From assembly GCA_029212745.1 (NCBI GenBank), contig JARGOL010000001.1:105948-169947 (forward strand): 64,000 bases of DNA, read 5' to 3'. The translations under genes were made by a program, and so were the position numbers. Numbering within the stretch: the first letter of the stretch is position 1; the number at the start of each line of letters is the position of its first letter. This document shows positions 17,892-27,090 of this stretch, piece after piece. The notes below the pieces were generated by a model, which had not been told where the DNA came from, searched no databases, and was given only the letters and a program-made list of their open reading frames with translations. Source of the DNA: Alcanivoracaceae bacterium. GTDB taxonomy: Bacteria; Pseudomonadota; Gammaproteobacteria; Pseudomonadales; Alcanivoracaceae.

Positions 17892-19166
17892 ATGGCCAGC
17901 ACCGCCCCGTTAACTAATGACACCGGCGCGCCCGGAGCGCCGGCGGAGACCGCCGTGCTGACCCGGGTGGGTGACCCGAACCGACCCGGCATGCGCCTGG
18001 GCCGCACCCTGTTCAAGCTGGTGTATGGCAGCGATCCGCATCCCAGTGACGGTCAGATGGCGGAAATCCGCCGCCAGATGTGTGCCGGCGATCCCCTCGC
18101 GGATGCGGTAGTGGCCATGTATGCCGAACTGCCCGCGGGCCAGGGCCGGCAGCTGCTGGACCAGGCACTGACGCAGGGCATCGACAGTATCGACAAACCG
18201 CCCACCGCCCTGCGCGACCTGTTTGCCCACATCGACCACGAGCCTGTCTGGCTGGACCGCGACAAACTCAATCTGGCCTGTGACGTTTCCCACCGGGTCG
18301 GCCTGGCGGGCGAGCTGGTGCTTCGTAACCTGTCCTTGATGGGCGGCTATATGGGCGCGGCTGCCGCCAAGCCGCTGGTGTTTACCGCACAATTGGACAG
18401 GCGCACAGCGGGACGGCTGGTGGAAACCAGCAAATTCTGGATCGACGTCACCACCCGCGGCGGCCTGGAACGCCACGCCGACGGCTTCAGGAGCGCCGTG
18501 CGCGTGCGCCTGATGCATGCCCAGGTACGCGCCATGCTGCGCCAGTCGGACAAGTGGGATCCGGGCTGGGGAGCGCCCATCAACCAGTGGGACGCCATGG
18601 CCACCATCCTGGAATTCTCTTCCATATTCCTCACCGGGCTGCGCGCCATCGGTTACCTGTTCAGCAAGCAGGAACGCGAGGCCGTGATTCACCTGTGGCG
18701 CTATGTCGGGTACCTGATGGGCGTGGATGAGCGCCTGCTGCCCGCCAGTGAAGCGGATTCCATGCGCGCCCTCTACCACGTCACGGCCACCATCTGCGAA
18801 CCGGACGAGGACACCCGCCGCCTCGGACAGGCCCTGGCCGACGCCACCTGGCAGTTTGCCGATGATTCATTCTTCAGCCAGCGACTGGCGCGCCTGGAAT
18901 ACAACCTGCGCGTGGGCTACACCCGCTACGTGCTGGGTGATGAGGCCGGCGACAGACTGGGCCTGCCACGTACCCTGGCGAAATATGCCTGGCCGGCACA
19001 GATTCCCCTGCGCGTCGGTGCGGAACTGGTACGCATTGGCGTGCCCGGGCTGAACCGGGCCCTGGTCTCACTGGGCCAACGCGCGCGCCAGAAACAGTTT
19101 CCACAGCAGGTGCAGAGACACCGGGCAGATACCAGCTTCACCCCGGTCACGCGGCTGGCGCGCTGA
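17892..19166 (+). CDS. MpaB/Lcp-type oxygenase (DUF2236 family)
   Basis: The 424-residue helical protein matches the DUF2236 family that includes latex clearing protein Lcp and the fungal MpaB oxygenase, haem-b enzymes acting on polyprenyl chains. Recognisable parts are the VRLMHAQVRAML segment and the VIHLWRYVGYLMGVDERLLP segment containing the family's conserved His. No signal peptide is apparent, so it probably stays in the cell and may act on a membrane isoprenoid or another hydrophobic substrate. The ATG at 17892 follows GGAGG; the open frame upstream has no family similarity. The substrate is unknown. Confidence 0.75.
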   Translation: MASTAPLTNDTGAPGAPAETAVLTRVGDPNRPGMRLGRTLFKLVYGSDPHPSDGQMAEIRRQMCAGDPLADAVVAMYAELPAGQGRQLLDQALTQGIDSIDKPPTALRDLFAHIDHEPVWLDRDKLNLACDVSHRVGLAGELVLRNLSLMGGYMGAAAAKPLVFTAQLDRRTAGRLVETSKFWIDVTTRGGLERHADGFRSAVRVRLMHAQVRAMLRQSDKWDPGWGAPINQWDAMATILEFSSIFLTGLRAIGYLFSKQEREAVIHLWRYVGYLMGVDERLLPASEADSMRALYHVTATICEPDEDTRRLGQALADATWQFADDSFFSQRLARLEYNLRVGYTRYVLGDEAGDRLGLPRTLAKYAWPAQIPLRVGAELVRIGVPGLNRALVSLGQRARQKQFPQQVQRHRADTSFTPVTRLAR

Positions 19167-19266
19167 ACCCGCGCGGCAACCGGCCGTGCGGCGGCCAGCG
19201 TTTGACAGCACTGGTCGCCCCGGGAACACTGCCTGCTTGTGTTGCCTGCCACCGCTGGAGCCCGCT

Positions 19267-19608
19267 TTGTCCGATGACCCGCTGAAAGCCCTGTCCGATA
19301 TCGCTACCGAAGCCCATGCGAAGGTGCAGCAGGCACACCCGCATATCAATCCGGTGGTGGGCGTGCGCCGGGGCATGCGCGAAACCGGCATTCCGGCAGA
19401 CGCCATGACCGTTGATTGCCTGACCACGCGACGGCGCATTGTGCTGGTACTGCATGACCACCATCCCGGCCAGCTGATCTTCCAGTTCACCACCATTGAC
19501 GACGCCGAAGGTGAAGACGATCCCGGATTCAAGCAGGTCGCGCTGGCACAGGTGGATGCCACCACCCTGCACGACTGGATGGTGGCGTACTTTTCGGAAA
19601 CGGCATAA
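19267..19608 (+). CDS. Hypothetical protein with probable TTG start
   Basis: I do not recognise a family. The 113-residue product is acidic, with segments HPHINPVVGVRRGMRETG and a C-terminal FQFTTIDDAEGEDDPGF. No ATG lies near the start of the credible region; a TTG at 19267 follows GGAG by six bases and is the best initiator. The frame is open upstream to 19186 from an ATG, but that part has an odd Cys/Pro-rich composition. The gene lies 100 bases after the MpaB-like gene and is convergent with trmY. Confidence 0.5.
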   Translation: MSDDPLKALSDIATEAHAKVQQAHPHINPVVGVRRGMRETGIPADAMTVDCLTTRRRIVLVLHDHHPGQLIFQFTTIDDAEGEDDPGFKQVALAQVDATTLHDWMVAYFSETA

Positions 19609-19625
19609 CCGGCGCACAGGTTTGG

Positions 19626-20225
19626 TCAGTGCCCCTGGCAATCCAGCGCATTGTGAATCAGCACCACGCACTGTGATGCAAACAGCATGGTGGGCCCGAG
19701 ACTGATTTTTTCCGCACCCAGTCGCTTGAGGCTGTTGAACGTCTTCTTCGGCATGGGAATGTGGTCGGTAAGCAGGAAGCAGCTGTTGTCCGCCAGACGG
19801 GTATCCGCCAGGGGCGTGCCCTTGCGATCCATGACATAAAGCTGGCAGGTGTCCGCCAGCTCCTGTACCAGACGCTCGAAGCTCTGCGTGCGCACCGAGA
19901 TCCCCGGCATCACCTGTCGCTCCTGCTCCTTGCCCATGCCCACGGAGGCATCCAGGGCGCGCGCCACCAGCGCCAGCAGGGCCTGCTCGTGAAAGCCGCC
20001 AATATCACTCAACGCCGCTGCCACAAATCGGACGGTGCGGGAATAATCGGCGGTGCTTTCCAGCACCAGGTAGACCTCCACATCCTGACGGTGGGACTGT
20101 GCCACGAACAGGGCGTTCATCAGGGTGTGGGCCAGGATTTCCGTATGGGCATCACCACCGACACCCGCCAGCAGGCGCTGGCTGTCAGTAGGTGCGGCGC
20201 GGGCACGCAGGACAAACACTCGCAT
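19626..20225 (-). CDS. trmY: TrmY-family tRNA pseudouridine-54 N1-methyltransferase
   Basis: The 199-residue protein matches the SPOUT-class TrmY family (DUF358/COG1901) along its length: start MRVFVLRARAAPT, then GGDAHTEILAHTLMNALFVAQSH, DIGGFHEQ, and the C-terminal knot segment LLTDHIPMPKK with RLGAEKISLGP. In archaea TrmY methylates N1 of pseudouridine 54 in tRNA using S-adenosylmethionine. The family is mainly archaeal with scattered bacterial members, whose substrate is less sure because most bacteria have ribothymidine at position 54. The ATG at 20225 gives the canonical N-terminus; the 22 codons of open frame before it do not fit. It is convergent with the hypothetical gene by 17 bases. 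Confidence 0.88.
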   Translation of the reverse strand: MRVFVLRARAAPTDSQRLLAGVGGDAHTEILAHTLMNALFVAQSHRQDVEVYLVLESTADYSRTVRFVAAALSDIGGFHEQALLALVARALDASVGMGKEQERQVMPGISVRTQSFERLVQELADTCQLYVMDRKGTPLADTRLADNSCFLLTDHIPMPKKTFNSLKRLGAEKISLGPTMLFASQCVVLIHNALDCQGH

Positions 20226-20300
20226 GATCAGGCTCGGTCCATGGCTGGCAATGAAGGCGCACAGTGTCGGCCATCGGCGCGCCGCGGGCAATCCATGCCC

Positions 20301-20891
20301 TCAGGTATGCAGCTGGGCCAGGTGGCGAATGTGCCAGTCTGCCAGCGCGCTGAATTCGGCGCTGGCGTGCGGGTCGTAGTAACAGCTGAGCATGCCGGCG
20401 TTGCGTGCCGCCTGCAGGTCAAACAGGTAATCCCCCACATACACGCAATTCTGTGCCGGCACGTTCCAGTGCCCGGCGATCTGTAACAGGCCATCCGGCG
20501 CCGGCTTGGGCGCACAATCCTCGCGCGCCAGCAACAGATCGACCGCAAAGCCGAGGCGCTGCAGGGTGTGCCGGGCCACCGTGCCGGCATTGCGGGTAAG
20601 TATGGCCACCGGCAGCTGCCAGTGACGCAGGGTTTCCAGGCAGGCACGCGCGCCCGGCATCAGGGTCGCCCGGTCTGCGCCCTGCTGTTCAAACGCCAGT
20701 ACAGCCTCATGGGCCCCTGCCCGCTCTCGGTCAGGAAGGGTGTCAATAAACTCCAGCACGCCCAGTTCGGCCGGACAGTCCAGTGACTGACGCAGCGCGG
20801 TGAAATCCAGCTGCGAATCCACCAGCGTTCCGTCCAGGTCAAAGATGACGCCGGCGAGTGACTTCACCTGATCGGCATAACTACTGTTCAT
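20301..20891 (-). CDS. HAD-family phosphatase (Gph/PGP-like)
   Basis: This 196-residue phosphatase has intact HAD motifs: FDLDGTLVDS with nucleophile Asp18 and acid/base Asp20, TRN as motif II, Lys in CAPKPAPDG as motif III and GDYLFDLQAARNAG as motif IV. The size and cap position suit a phosphoglycolate phosphatase or nucleotidase-like enzyme, but the substrate cannot be assigned. The ATG at 20891 overlaps the end of the upstream pseudouridine synthase gene by 11 bases, so the two are likely translationally coupled. Confidence 0.87.
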   Translation of the reverse strand: MNSSYADQVKSLAGVIFDLDGTLVDSQLDFTALRQSLDCPAELGVLEFIDTLPDRERAGAHEAVLAFEQQGADRATLMPGARACLETLRHWQLPVAILTRNAGTVARHTLQRLGFAVDLLLAREDCAPKPAPDGLLQIAGHWNVPAQNCVYVGDYLFDLQAARNAGMLSCYYDPHASAEFSALADWHIRHLAQLHT

Positions 20892-21642
20892 AGGCACCAG
20901 TGTCCGGGTCCGGCCGGGCAGCGGCGTGAAAGAGCTGTTCCGGGTCGGCCAAGGCCCGCACCTGCCCCGGCAACAGGTCATCCGGCAGCGGCCACGGGCC
21001 GATGGCTTCCCGATGCAGCGCAAGCACCTGGTTGCCACAGCGGACGAACATGCGCCGCACCTGGTGGTACCGTCCCTCCACCAGCGTCACCCGGGCACGG
21101 CATCCGGGCAGTGGCTGCAGCCCCGCCGGCCGGGTGGTGATGCCCTCGTAGGGAAACGCCATCCCATCGGCAAATGCGCGCACATCCGCTTCGGTCACCG
21201 GCCGTGCCAGATCCACCCGGTAATACTTGGCCAGGCCATTGGCCGGGTCACACAGTGTTCGCGACCACTGGCCATCATTGGTGAGCAACATCAGCCCGGT
21301 GGAGGTAGCATCCAGGCGCCCGGCAATGTGCAGCACGTCCGCCATGGCGGCGAAGCGGCTGTCATGCACCAGGTCCATCACCGTGCGGTGCTGCGGGTCC
21401 GATGTCGCACTGACGATGCCGGCCGGTTTGTGCAGCATCAGGTAGCGCCGTGCCATACCCTGCTGCAGCACGGCGCCGTCCACACTGACGCTGTCAAAAG
21501 GCCCGACCCGGACGTCTGCATGACGGGCCGCTCGATCATTGAGCAGGACACGGCCAGAGGCCAGCAGGGGTCTCACCTGTGCACGGCTGATTACCAGCTG
21601 CCGCGCCAGCAGACGGTCAAGCCGGCCGTAACGGGACGTCAT
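20881..21642 (-). CDS. rsuA: RsuA-family ribosomal small-subunit pseudouridine synthase
   Basis: The 253-residue protein has an N-terminal S4 RNA-binding domain (residues about 5-55) and a pseudouridine synthase domain with the motif AGRLDATSTGLMLLTNDG, whose Asp111 is the catalytic residue. The C-terminal GRYHQVRRMF segment is standard for the RsuA/RluE/RluF branch. RsuA makes pseudouridine 516 in 16S rRNA; RluE/RluF act on 23S rRNA, and the subtype is assigned here by overall resemblance only. It is the first gene of a pair with the HAD phosphatase and is divergent from a small DUF6435 gene. Confidence 0.88.
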   Translation of the reverse strand: MTSRYGRLDRLLARQLVISRAQVRPLLASGRVLLNDRAARHADVRVGPFDSVSVDGAVLQQGMARRYLMLHKPAGIVSATSDPQHRTVMDLVHDSRFAAMADVLHIAGRLDATSTGLMLLTNDGQWSRTLCDPANGLAKYYRVDLARPVTEADVRAFADGMAFPYEGITTRPAGLQPLPGCRARVTLVEGRYHQVRRMFVRCGNQVLALHREAIGPWPLPDDLLPGQVRALADPEQLFHAAARPDPDTGAYEQ

Positions 21643-21750
21643 GGGGTTCCCGCCGTGGCACCCGATAACGGGCTCGCATGACCATGCCGTTCACGCCCTG
21701 CTTGCCGGCCGTGGCGCATGCTGCTGGCTCGTTCTGGCTGGGAGCATGTC

Positions 21751-21930
21751 ATGTTCGGCTTTCTCAAACCTGACCCACTGAAAAAACTGCACAAGCAGTA
21801 CGATGAAAAACTGGAAGCGGCGATGAAGTGCCAGCGCAATGGTGACATACGCCAGTACTCCATCCTGACTGAAGAAGCCGACGCCCTGTACCAGCGCATC
21901 CAGACCCTGCAGGCGGAGCAGCAGGACTGA
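21751..21930 (+). CDS. Small DUF6435-family protein
   Basis: A 59-residue protein beginning MFGFLKPDPLKKLHKQYD, a sequence typical of a small family found in marine gammaproteobacteria and annotated as DUF6435. It is charged and helical, with no signal peptide or known motif. GGGAGC lies a suitable distance before the ATG at 21751; an in-frame ATG at 21718 has no ribosome-binding site. It is convergent with the nitronate monooxygenase gene. Confidence 0.78.
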   Translation: MFGFLKPDPLKKLHKQYDEKLEAAMKCQRNGDIRQYSILTEEADALYQRIQTLQAEQQD

Positions 21931-21949
21931 GCAGCCTGCAGCCGGCTGT

Positions 21950-22933
21950 CTAGCCGGCGGCGTTCACCGTGTTCTGCAGCCGCTGCCAGGCCGCCTGGTA
22001 CTCCTGCTTCAGGCGCGCCACCAGTTCTGCCGCCGGCACCACATTCGTCACCGCGCCGATGCCCTGGCCGCAACCCCAGATATCTTTCCACGCCTTTGCG
22101 CCCCCCAGGTCCGGCTTGTCGCCGAAATCCATGGTGGACGGATCACCCTCGGGCAGGTTGTCCGGATCGAGCCCCTGGTTCTCGATGGAACGGCGCAGGT
22201 AGTTGCCACTGACCCCGGTGAACAGGCTGCTGTAAACAATGTCCTGGGCACTGCCGTCCACCACCGCCTGCTTGTAACGGGCGTCGGCATTGGCTTCTTC
22301 GGTGGCAATGAACGCCGAGCCAATGTAGCCCAGATCCGCTCCCATGGCCTGTGCGGCGAGGATGGCATCGCCGGTGCCGATGGCGCCAGACAGCAACAGG
22401 GGGCCGTCAAACCAGGCCCGGATTTCCTGCACCAGCGCCAGCGGCGACTGGGTGCCGGCATGGCCACCGGCACCGGCTGCCACGGCAATCAGGCCATCGG
22501 CGCCCTTCTCGATGGCCTTGCGGGCAAAGCGGTCGTTGATGATGTCATGCAGCACAATGCCGCCGTAGCTGTGCACCGCGTCGTTGACCTCCGTGCGTGC
22601 ACCCAAAGACGTGATCACGATCGGCACCTTGTACTTCACACACAGTTCAAGGTCATGCTCAAGGCGGTTGTTGGAACGATGCACAATCTGGTTCACCGCA
22701 AACGGCGCCGCGGGCTGGTCCGGATTGGCCTGGTTCCAGGCATCCAGCTCGTCAGTGATGCGCTGCAGCCACTTTTCAAGTTCTTCGGCCGGGCGGGCGT
22801 TGAGGGCCGGAAAGGAACCGACCACGCCGGCCTTGCACTGCGCAATCACCAGGTCGGGATTGGAAATAATGAACATCGGGGATGCCACTGCAGGCAGCTG
22901 CAGACGATCCTTGAGAATAGCGGGCAGGGCCAT
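21950..22933 (-). CDS. Nitronate monooxygenase (2-nitropropane dioxygenase family)
   Basis: The 327-residue FMN-dependent TIM-barrel protein oxidises alkyl nitronates such as propionate 3-nitronate, using molecular oxygen, in the cytoplasm. Family marks are the N-terminal ASPMFIISNPDL segment, the VAAGAGGHAG loop with the conserved His, LLLSGAIGTGDAI for flavin phosphate binding and the MGADLGYIGSAFIATEE segment. A strong GAGGAGG ribosome-binding site precedes the ATG. The gene stands alone. Confidence 0.9.
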   Translation of the reverse strand: MALPAILKDRLQLPAVASPMFIISNPDLVIAQCKAGVVGSFPALNARPAEELEKWLQRITDELDAWNQANPDQPAAPFAVNQIVHRSNNRLEHDLELCVKYKVPIVITSLGARTEVNDAVHSYGGIVLHDIINDRFARKAIEKGADGLIAVAAGAGGHAGTQSPLALVQEIRAWFDGPLLLSGAIGTGDAILAAQAMGADLGYIGSAFIATEEANADARYKQAVVDGSAQDIVYSSLFTGVSGNYLRRSIENQGLDPDNLPEGDPSTMDFGDKPDLGGAKAWKDIWGCGQGIGAVTNVVPAAELVARLKQEYQAAWQRLQNTVNAAG

Positions 22934-23217
22934 GGATTACCTCCTCGAAAGAAGTGGGCGATTCTAGCACGAACAAGGCCATTGACCGGCACCGGTCGCG
23001 CCTCGTGCGGACGCGGTCATTGCTTGCCACAGATATCACGCCGAAATCAGCGCGCCACCATGCAAATGGCGCCCAGGTAACAGGCTGTAACAGCGCATTT
23101 CCCCCCGGTTCCCTTTCGCAGGCTTTTCGTCAGCAGGCGCCTCATTTCCTGTGAATTCACTCACGCGAGGTTCACGCTTTTCCCGACGAGCAGCCATTCA
23201 TGGATGAGGAGGGCAAG

Positions 23218-23727
23218 ATGATGGAAGCACGCCTCAACCCGATGTGGGCGGTGATGACAGCAGCCACCTTGTGCGCACCGGCGCACGTGCTTGGTGATAC
23301 GGGCAACACCGCCAGCAGCCGGATCACATTGCACATTCCTGAAACCGCACGGATCAGCGGCCTGGACAATATTGACCTGCACTGGAACGCCGGCAGGAAC
23401 CGCTACTACGGCAGTGACAGACTGTGTGTCTACCAGCGCAAGACACACCGCTACCGTGTCAGTGCCACCAGCGCAAACGGCGGGCGCAAGGCTTTCCTGC
23501 TACGACGCGGTAACAGCGTGGTTCCCTATGCCGTGGCGTGGAACGGCGCACCATTGCCGGCCGGGGGCTCAATGGCCATGGAAAGACTGCCGGCACCATC
23601 GGCGCAGGGGTGTGGTGACACCGGCAACGCCATGATTGAAGTGATGGCCAACCCGGACGATGTCAAACGGGTGCCGGCAGGCGGCCTGTATACCGATGTG
23701 CTGATGCTGCGTATCCAGGCCCGCTAG
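23218..23727 (+). CDS. Secreted hypothetical protein, possibly fimbrial/spore-coat-U-like
   Basis: No family is assigned with confidence. A signal peptide is followed by a compact beta-rich domain of about 140 residues with two Cys (SDRLCVYQ and QGCGDTG). The end, PAGGLYTDVLMLRIQAR, recalls the final strand of secreted SCPU/fimbrial-type domains. An isolated gene of this type, without chaperone or usher genes, would encode a periplasmic or surface protein. GAGGAGGG lies before two adjacent ATGs at 23218 and 23221; either could be used. A perfect 10-base palindrome GTGAATTCAC (23151-23160) lies upstream. Confidence 0.6.
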   Translation: MMEARLNPMWAVMTAATLCAPAHVLGDTGNTASSRITLHIPETARISGLDNIDLHWNAGRNRYYGSDRLCVYQRKTHRYRVSATSANGGRKAFLLRRGNSVVPYAVAWNGAPLPAGGSMAMERLPAPSAQGCGDTGNAMIEVMANPDDVKRVPAGGLYTDVLMLRIQAR

Positions 23728-23750
23728 CCCGGGTGCATGAGGCCGGCAAG

Positions 23751-23784
23751 ACACTGGTCATGACAAGGCACTGGTCATGAAAAG
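23751..23784. repeat. 17-base tandem duplication
   Basis: Two adjacent 17-base units differ at two positions and share the 12-mer CACTGGTCATGA (23752-23763 and 23769-23780). The duplication lies between the secreted hypothetical gene and the SDR gene and creates a spurious in-frame ATG at 23777. Direct repeats 17 bases apart could also act as an operator. Confidence 0.6.
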
Positions 23785-23830
23785 TACCGCTCACGTATGC
23801 TGGCCACTGGCGTTGCAGGAGACACTACCC

Positions 23831-24760
23831 ATGCGAAAACACTGGTCGCTGGCCGACATGCCCGCCCTCACGAACAAGCAGGTTTTCATCACCGGTGCCA
23901 ACACCGGGCTTGGGTTCGAGGCGGCAAAGGCGATGGCGGCGAAAGGCGCCTATGTGACATTGGGCTGCCGCGACAGCAGCAAGGGCGACCAGGCGTGCGA
24001 GAAGATCCTCAGGGTCGTGCCGGGCGCGCAGCTGGCGGTGCAGCCCCTGGACCTGGGTGACCTGGCCAGTGTGCGCCAGTGTGCCCAGGCGCTGCGCGCG
24101 CGCCTGCCACGCCTGGACATCCTGATGAACAACGCCGGCATCATGACCACGCCCCTGTTTCGCACAGCAGACGGTTTCGAAGGACAGATGGGCACCAATC
24201 ATCTCGGCCACTTTGCCCTCACCGGCTTGCTCATGCCGGTGATCGAAAAGACACCGGGTGCACGCGTTGTGACGGTAAGCAGCAACGCCCACAAGGGCGT
24301 GAAGCTGCACTTCGACAACCTCAACTTCGAGGATGAATCTGCCTATACCCCGATGCGCGCTTACCAGGCCTCCAAACTGGCCAACCTGCTGTTTCATTAC
24401 GAACTGGCACGGCGGCTGGCCCGTGCCAGGCTGGACTGCATTGCCACCGCCGCCCATCCCGGTGCATCCGTTACCAACCTGGGCCGGCACCTGGCCAGTC
24501 ACTGGGCCTACCCACTGGCATCAGCGGCCCTGAAAATGGCACTGAACCCGCCACGCAAGGCAGCCTGGCCACAACTGCGCGCAGCCACCGACCCGGCCGC
24601 CCGCAACGGCGACTACTTCGGCCCGGGCGGCCCCGGCGAATGGCGCGGCAAACCCGTGCCGGTGGCCGCCGCCGGCCAGGCGCGCAAGGAGGCACCGGCC
24701 GCGACCCTGTGGCACATGTCCGCGTCCCTCACCGGCGTGCACTACCTCGAAGACACCTGA
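23831..24760 (+). CDS. Short-chain dehydrogenase, retinol dehydrogenase-like
   Basis: The 309-residue classical SDR has the cofactor motif TGANTGLG (residues about 18-25), NNAG at the end of beta-4, the catalytic Ser in VTVSSNAH and YQASK with the catalytic Tyr and Lys. Resemblance is to the retinol dehydrogenase/WW-domain oxidoreductase group, often acting on hydrophobic alcohols or aldehydes with NADP(H). The substrate is unknown; a fatty alcohol or aldehyde would suit the lipid-rich gene set. The ATG at 23831 is chosen because of CAGGAG ten bases upstream; the open frame 18 codons further upstream starts inside a tandem repeat. Confidence 0.85.
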   Translation: MRKHWSLADMPALTNKQVFITGANTGLGFEAAKAMAAKGAYVTLGCRDSSKGDQACEKILRVVPGAQLAVQPLDLGDLASVRQCAQALRARLPRLDILMNNAGIMTTPLFRTADGFEGQMGTNHLGHFALTGLLMPVIEKTPGARVVTVSSNAHKGVKLHFDNLNFEDESAYTPMRAYQASKLANLLFHYELARRLARARLDCIATAAHPGASVTNLGRHLASHWAYPLASAALKMALNPPRKAAWPQLRAATDPAARNGDYFGPGGPGEWRGKPVPVAAAGQARKEAPAATLWHMSASLTGVHYLEDT

Positions 24761-24965
24761 CGGGGCGTTGCGCGTCCACGGCTCAGCCGTTCTCACCAGA
24801 CAGAAAAAGCCAGCTGCGACAATCAGGTGATGTCCCAGGCTGTTTGGCCGGAAATGCCAACATCTCTGTCCGCTAATGATCTCAACCCGGCAACGCTTTG
24901 TGCCCACCCTGATGAACAGCCGGCCATGGCTCGCCGGCGCGACAACAACAAAACAGACGCTGTGA

Positions 24966-25952
<987 letters not shown>

Positions 25953-25955
25953 GAG

Positions 25956-27005
25956 ATGACGGCAAAAATACGGCTGGCACTGCTGGCCGTCCCGGCGCTG
26001 CTGGCGCTGGGATGGCTGTGGTGGCCCGGGACGGCAGTGCGCGGGACAGACCCACACGCAACAGCAACCGCTGCCGCCACGGACCAGCAGCGAACCCGCG
26101 CAGCCACTGACTGGGCAGCGCGCGGCCTCGGTGCCGGCTTCGAAAGCGGGCTGGAAAACCTGCCCGCCTCACTGGCCGGCACCGACGTGCCGGACGGCCT
26201 GCGCACGGACGACCAGGGCAACCTGGTGGTCAGCGCCGGTCTGCGGGACGTGTTCGACTATTTTCTCTCCGTGATCGGCGAGGAAGACATGGACACCATC
26301 GTGGCGCGACTGCGTGCCTATCTGGACAGCCAGCTGCCGCCCAGCGCGGCGGCACAGGCCAATCAGATACTGAACAACTACCTCGCGTTCCGGGAAAGCC
26401 TGAAGGACCTCACTGCCGTCGGCGGCCCACCCGGGGACAGCCTCGATATTGACGCCGTGCGCGCCCAGCAGGCAGCGGTGCGCGCGCAACGGCAGCAGTT
26501 CCTGTCGGCAACCGTGGACGAGGCATTTTTCGCGGCGCAGGACCGCTGGAACGACTATGGCCTGTCGCGCCTGGACATTCTCCAGGACGCTGGCCTGGAT
26601 GCATCAGAAAAGGCGCAGCAGCTGGCCGCCCTGCGTGCCGGGTTGCCTGACGGCATGCAGCGGGATGTGGATGCCGTGCTGCAGTACCAGGACTTGCAGG
26701 CACTGACACACGAGCTGCAGCAACAGGGCGCCAGTGAAGCCGATGTGCGGCTGCTGCGCGAACAGGTGGTGGGCGCCGACGCGGCCGACCGCCTGGAGGC
26801 GCTGGAACAGGATCGCGCCGACTTTGCCCACCGTGTGGACCAATGGCTGGCCCTGCGCGACGACATTCTTGCCAACAGCAACCTGGCCGACGCGGACCGT
26901 GACGCGCAAGTGGCCCGGCTGCGCCAGGCCCGCTTCAGTGACAGCGAACAATTGCGGGTACAGGCCCTGGAGGCCACCCATGACCGGCAAAGCCCCGGAC
27001 AGTGA
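25956..27005 (+). CDS. lifO: Lipase-specific foldase (Lif), membrane-anchored
   Basis: This 349-residue protein is the steric chaperone needed to fold the lipase in the periplasm. It has an N-terminal membrane anchor (residues about 6-23), an Ala/Thr-rich variable linker and then the Lif signature RDVFDYFLS with the RxxFDY core. A long helical region forms the arms that embrace the lipase. Length and layout match Pseudomonas LipB/LimA/LifO. The ATG is only three bases after the lipA stop codon, so the two are translationally coupled. Confidence 0.93.
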   Translation: MTAKIRLALLAVPALLALGWLWWPGTAVRGTDPHATATAAATDQQRTRAATDWAARGLGAGFESGLENLPASLAGTDVPDGLRTDDQGNLVVSAGLRDVFDYFLSVIGEEDMDTIVARLRAYLDSQLPPSAAAQANQILNNYLAFRESLKDLTAVGGPPGDSLDIDAVRAQQAAVRAQRQQFLSATVDEAFFAAQDRWNDYGLSRLDILQDAGLDASEKAQQLAALRAGLPDGMQRDVDAVLQYQDLQALTHELQQQGASEADVRLLREQVVGADAADRLEALEQDRADFAHRVDQWLALRDDILANSNLADADRDAQVARLRQARFSDSEQLRVQALEATHDRQSPGQ

Positions 27006-27090
27006 CGACGCGCAGTAACGCCGGCGCCTGTCTGGGCAAAAGCGCCAACAAGCACTAAGGTGCACATGTCACCCCGGACGGGAAATGCCC

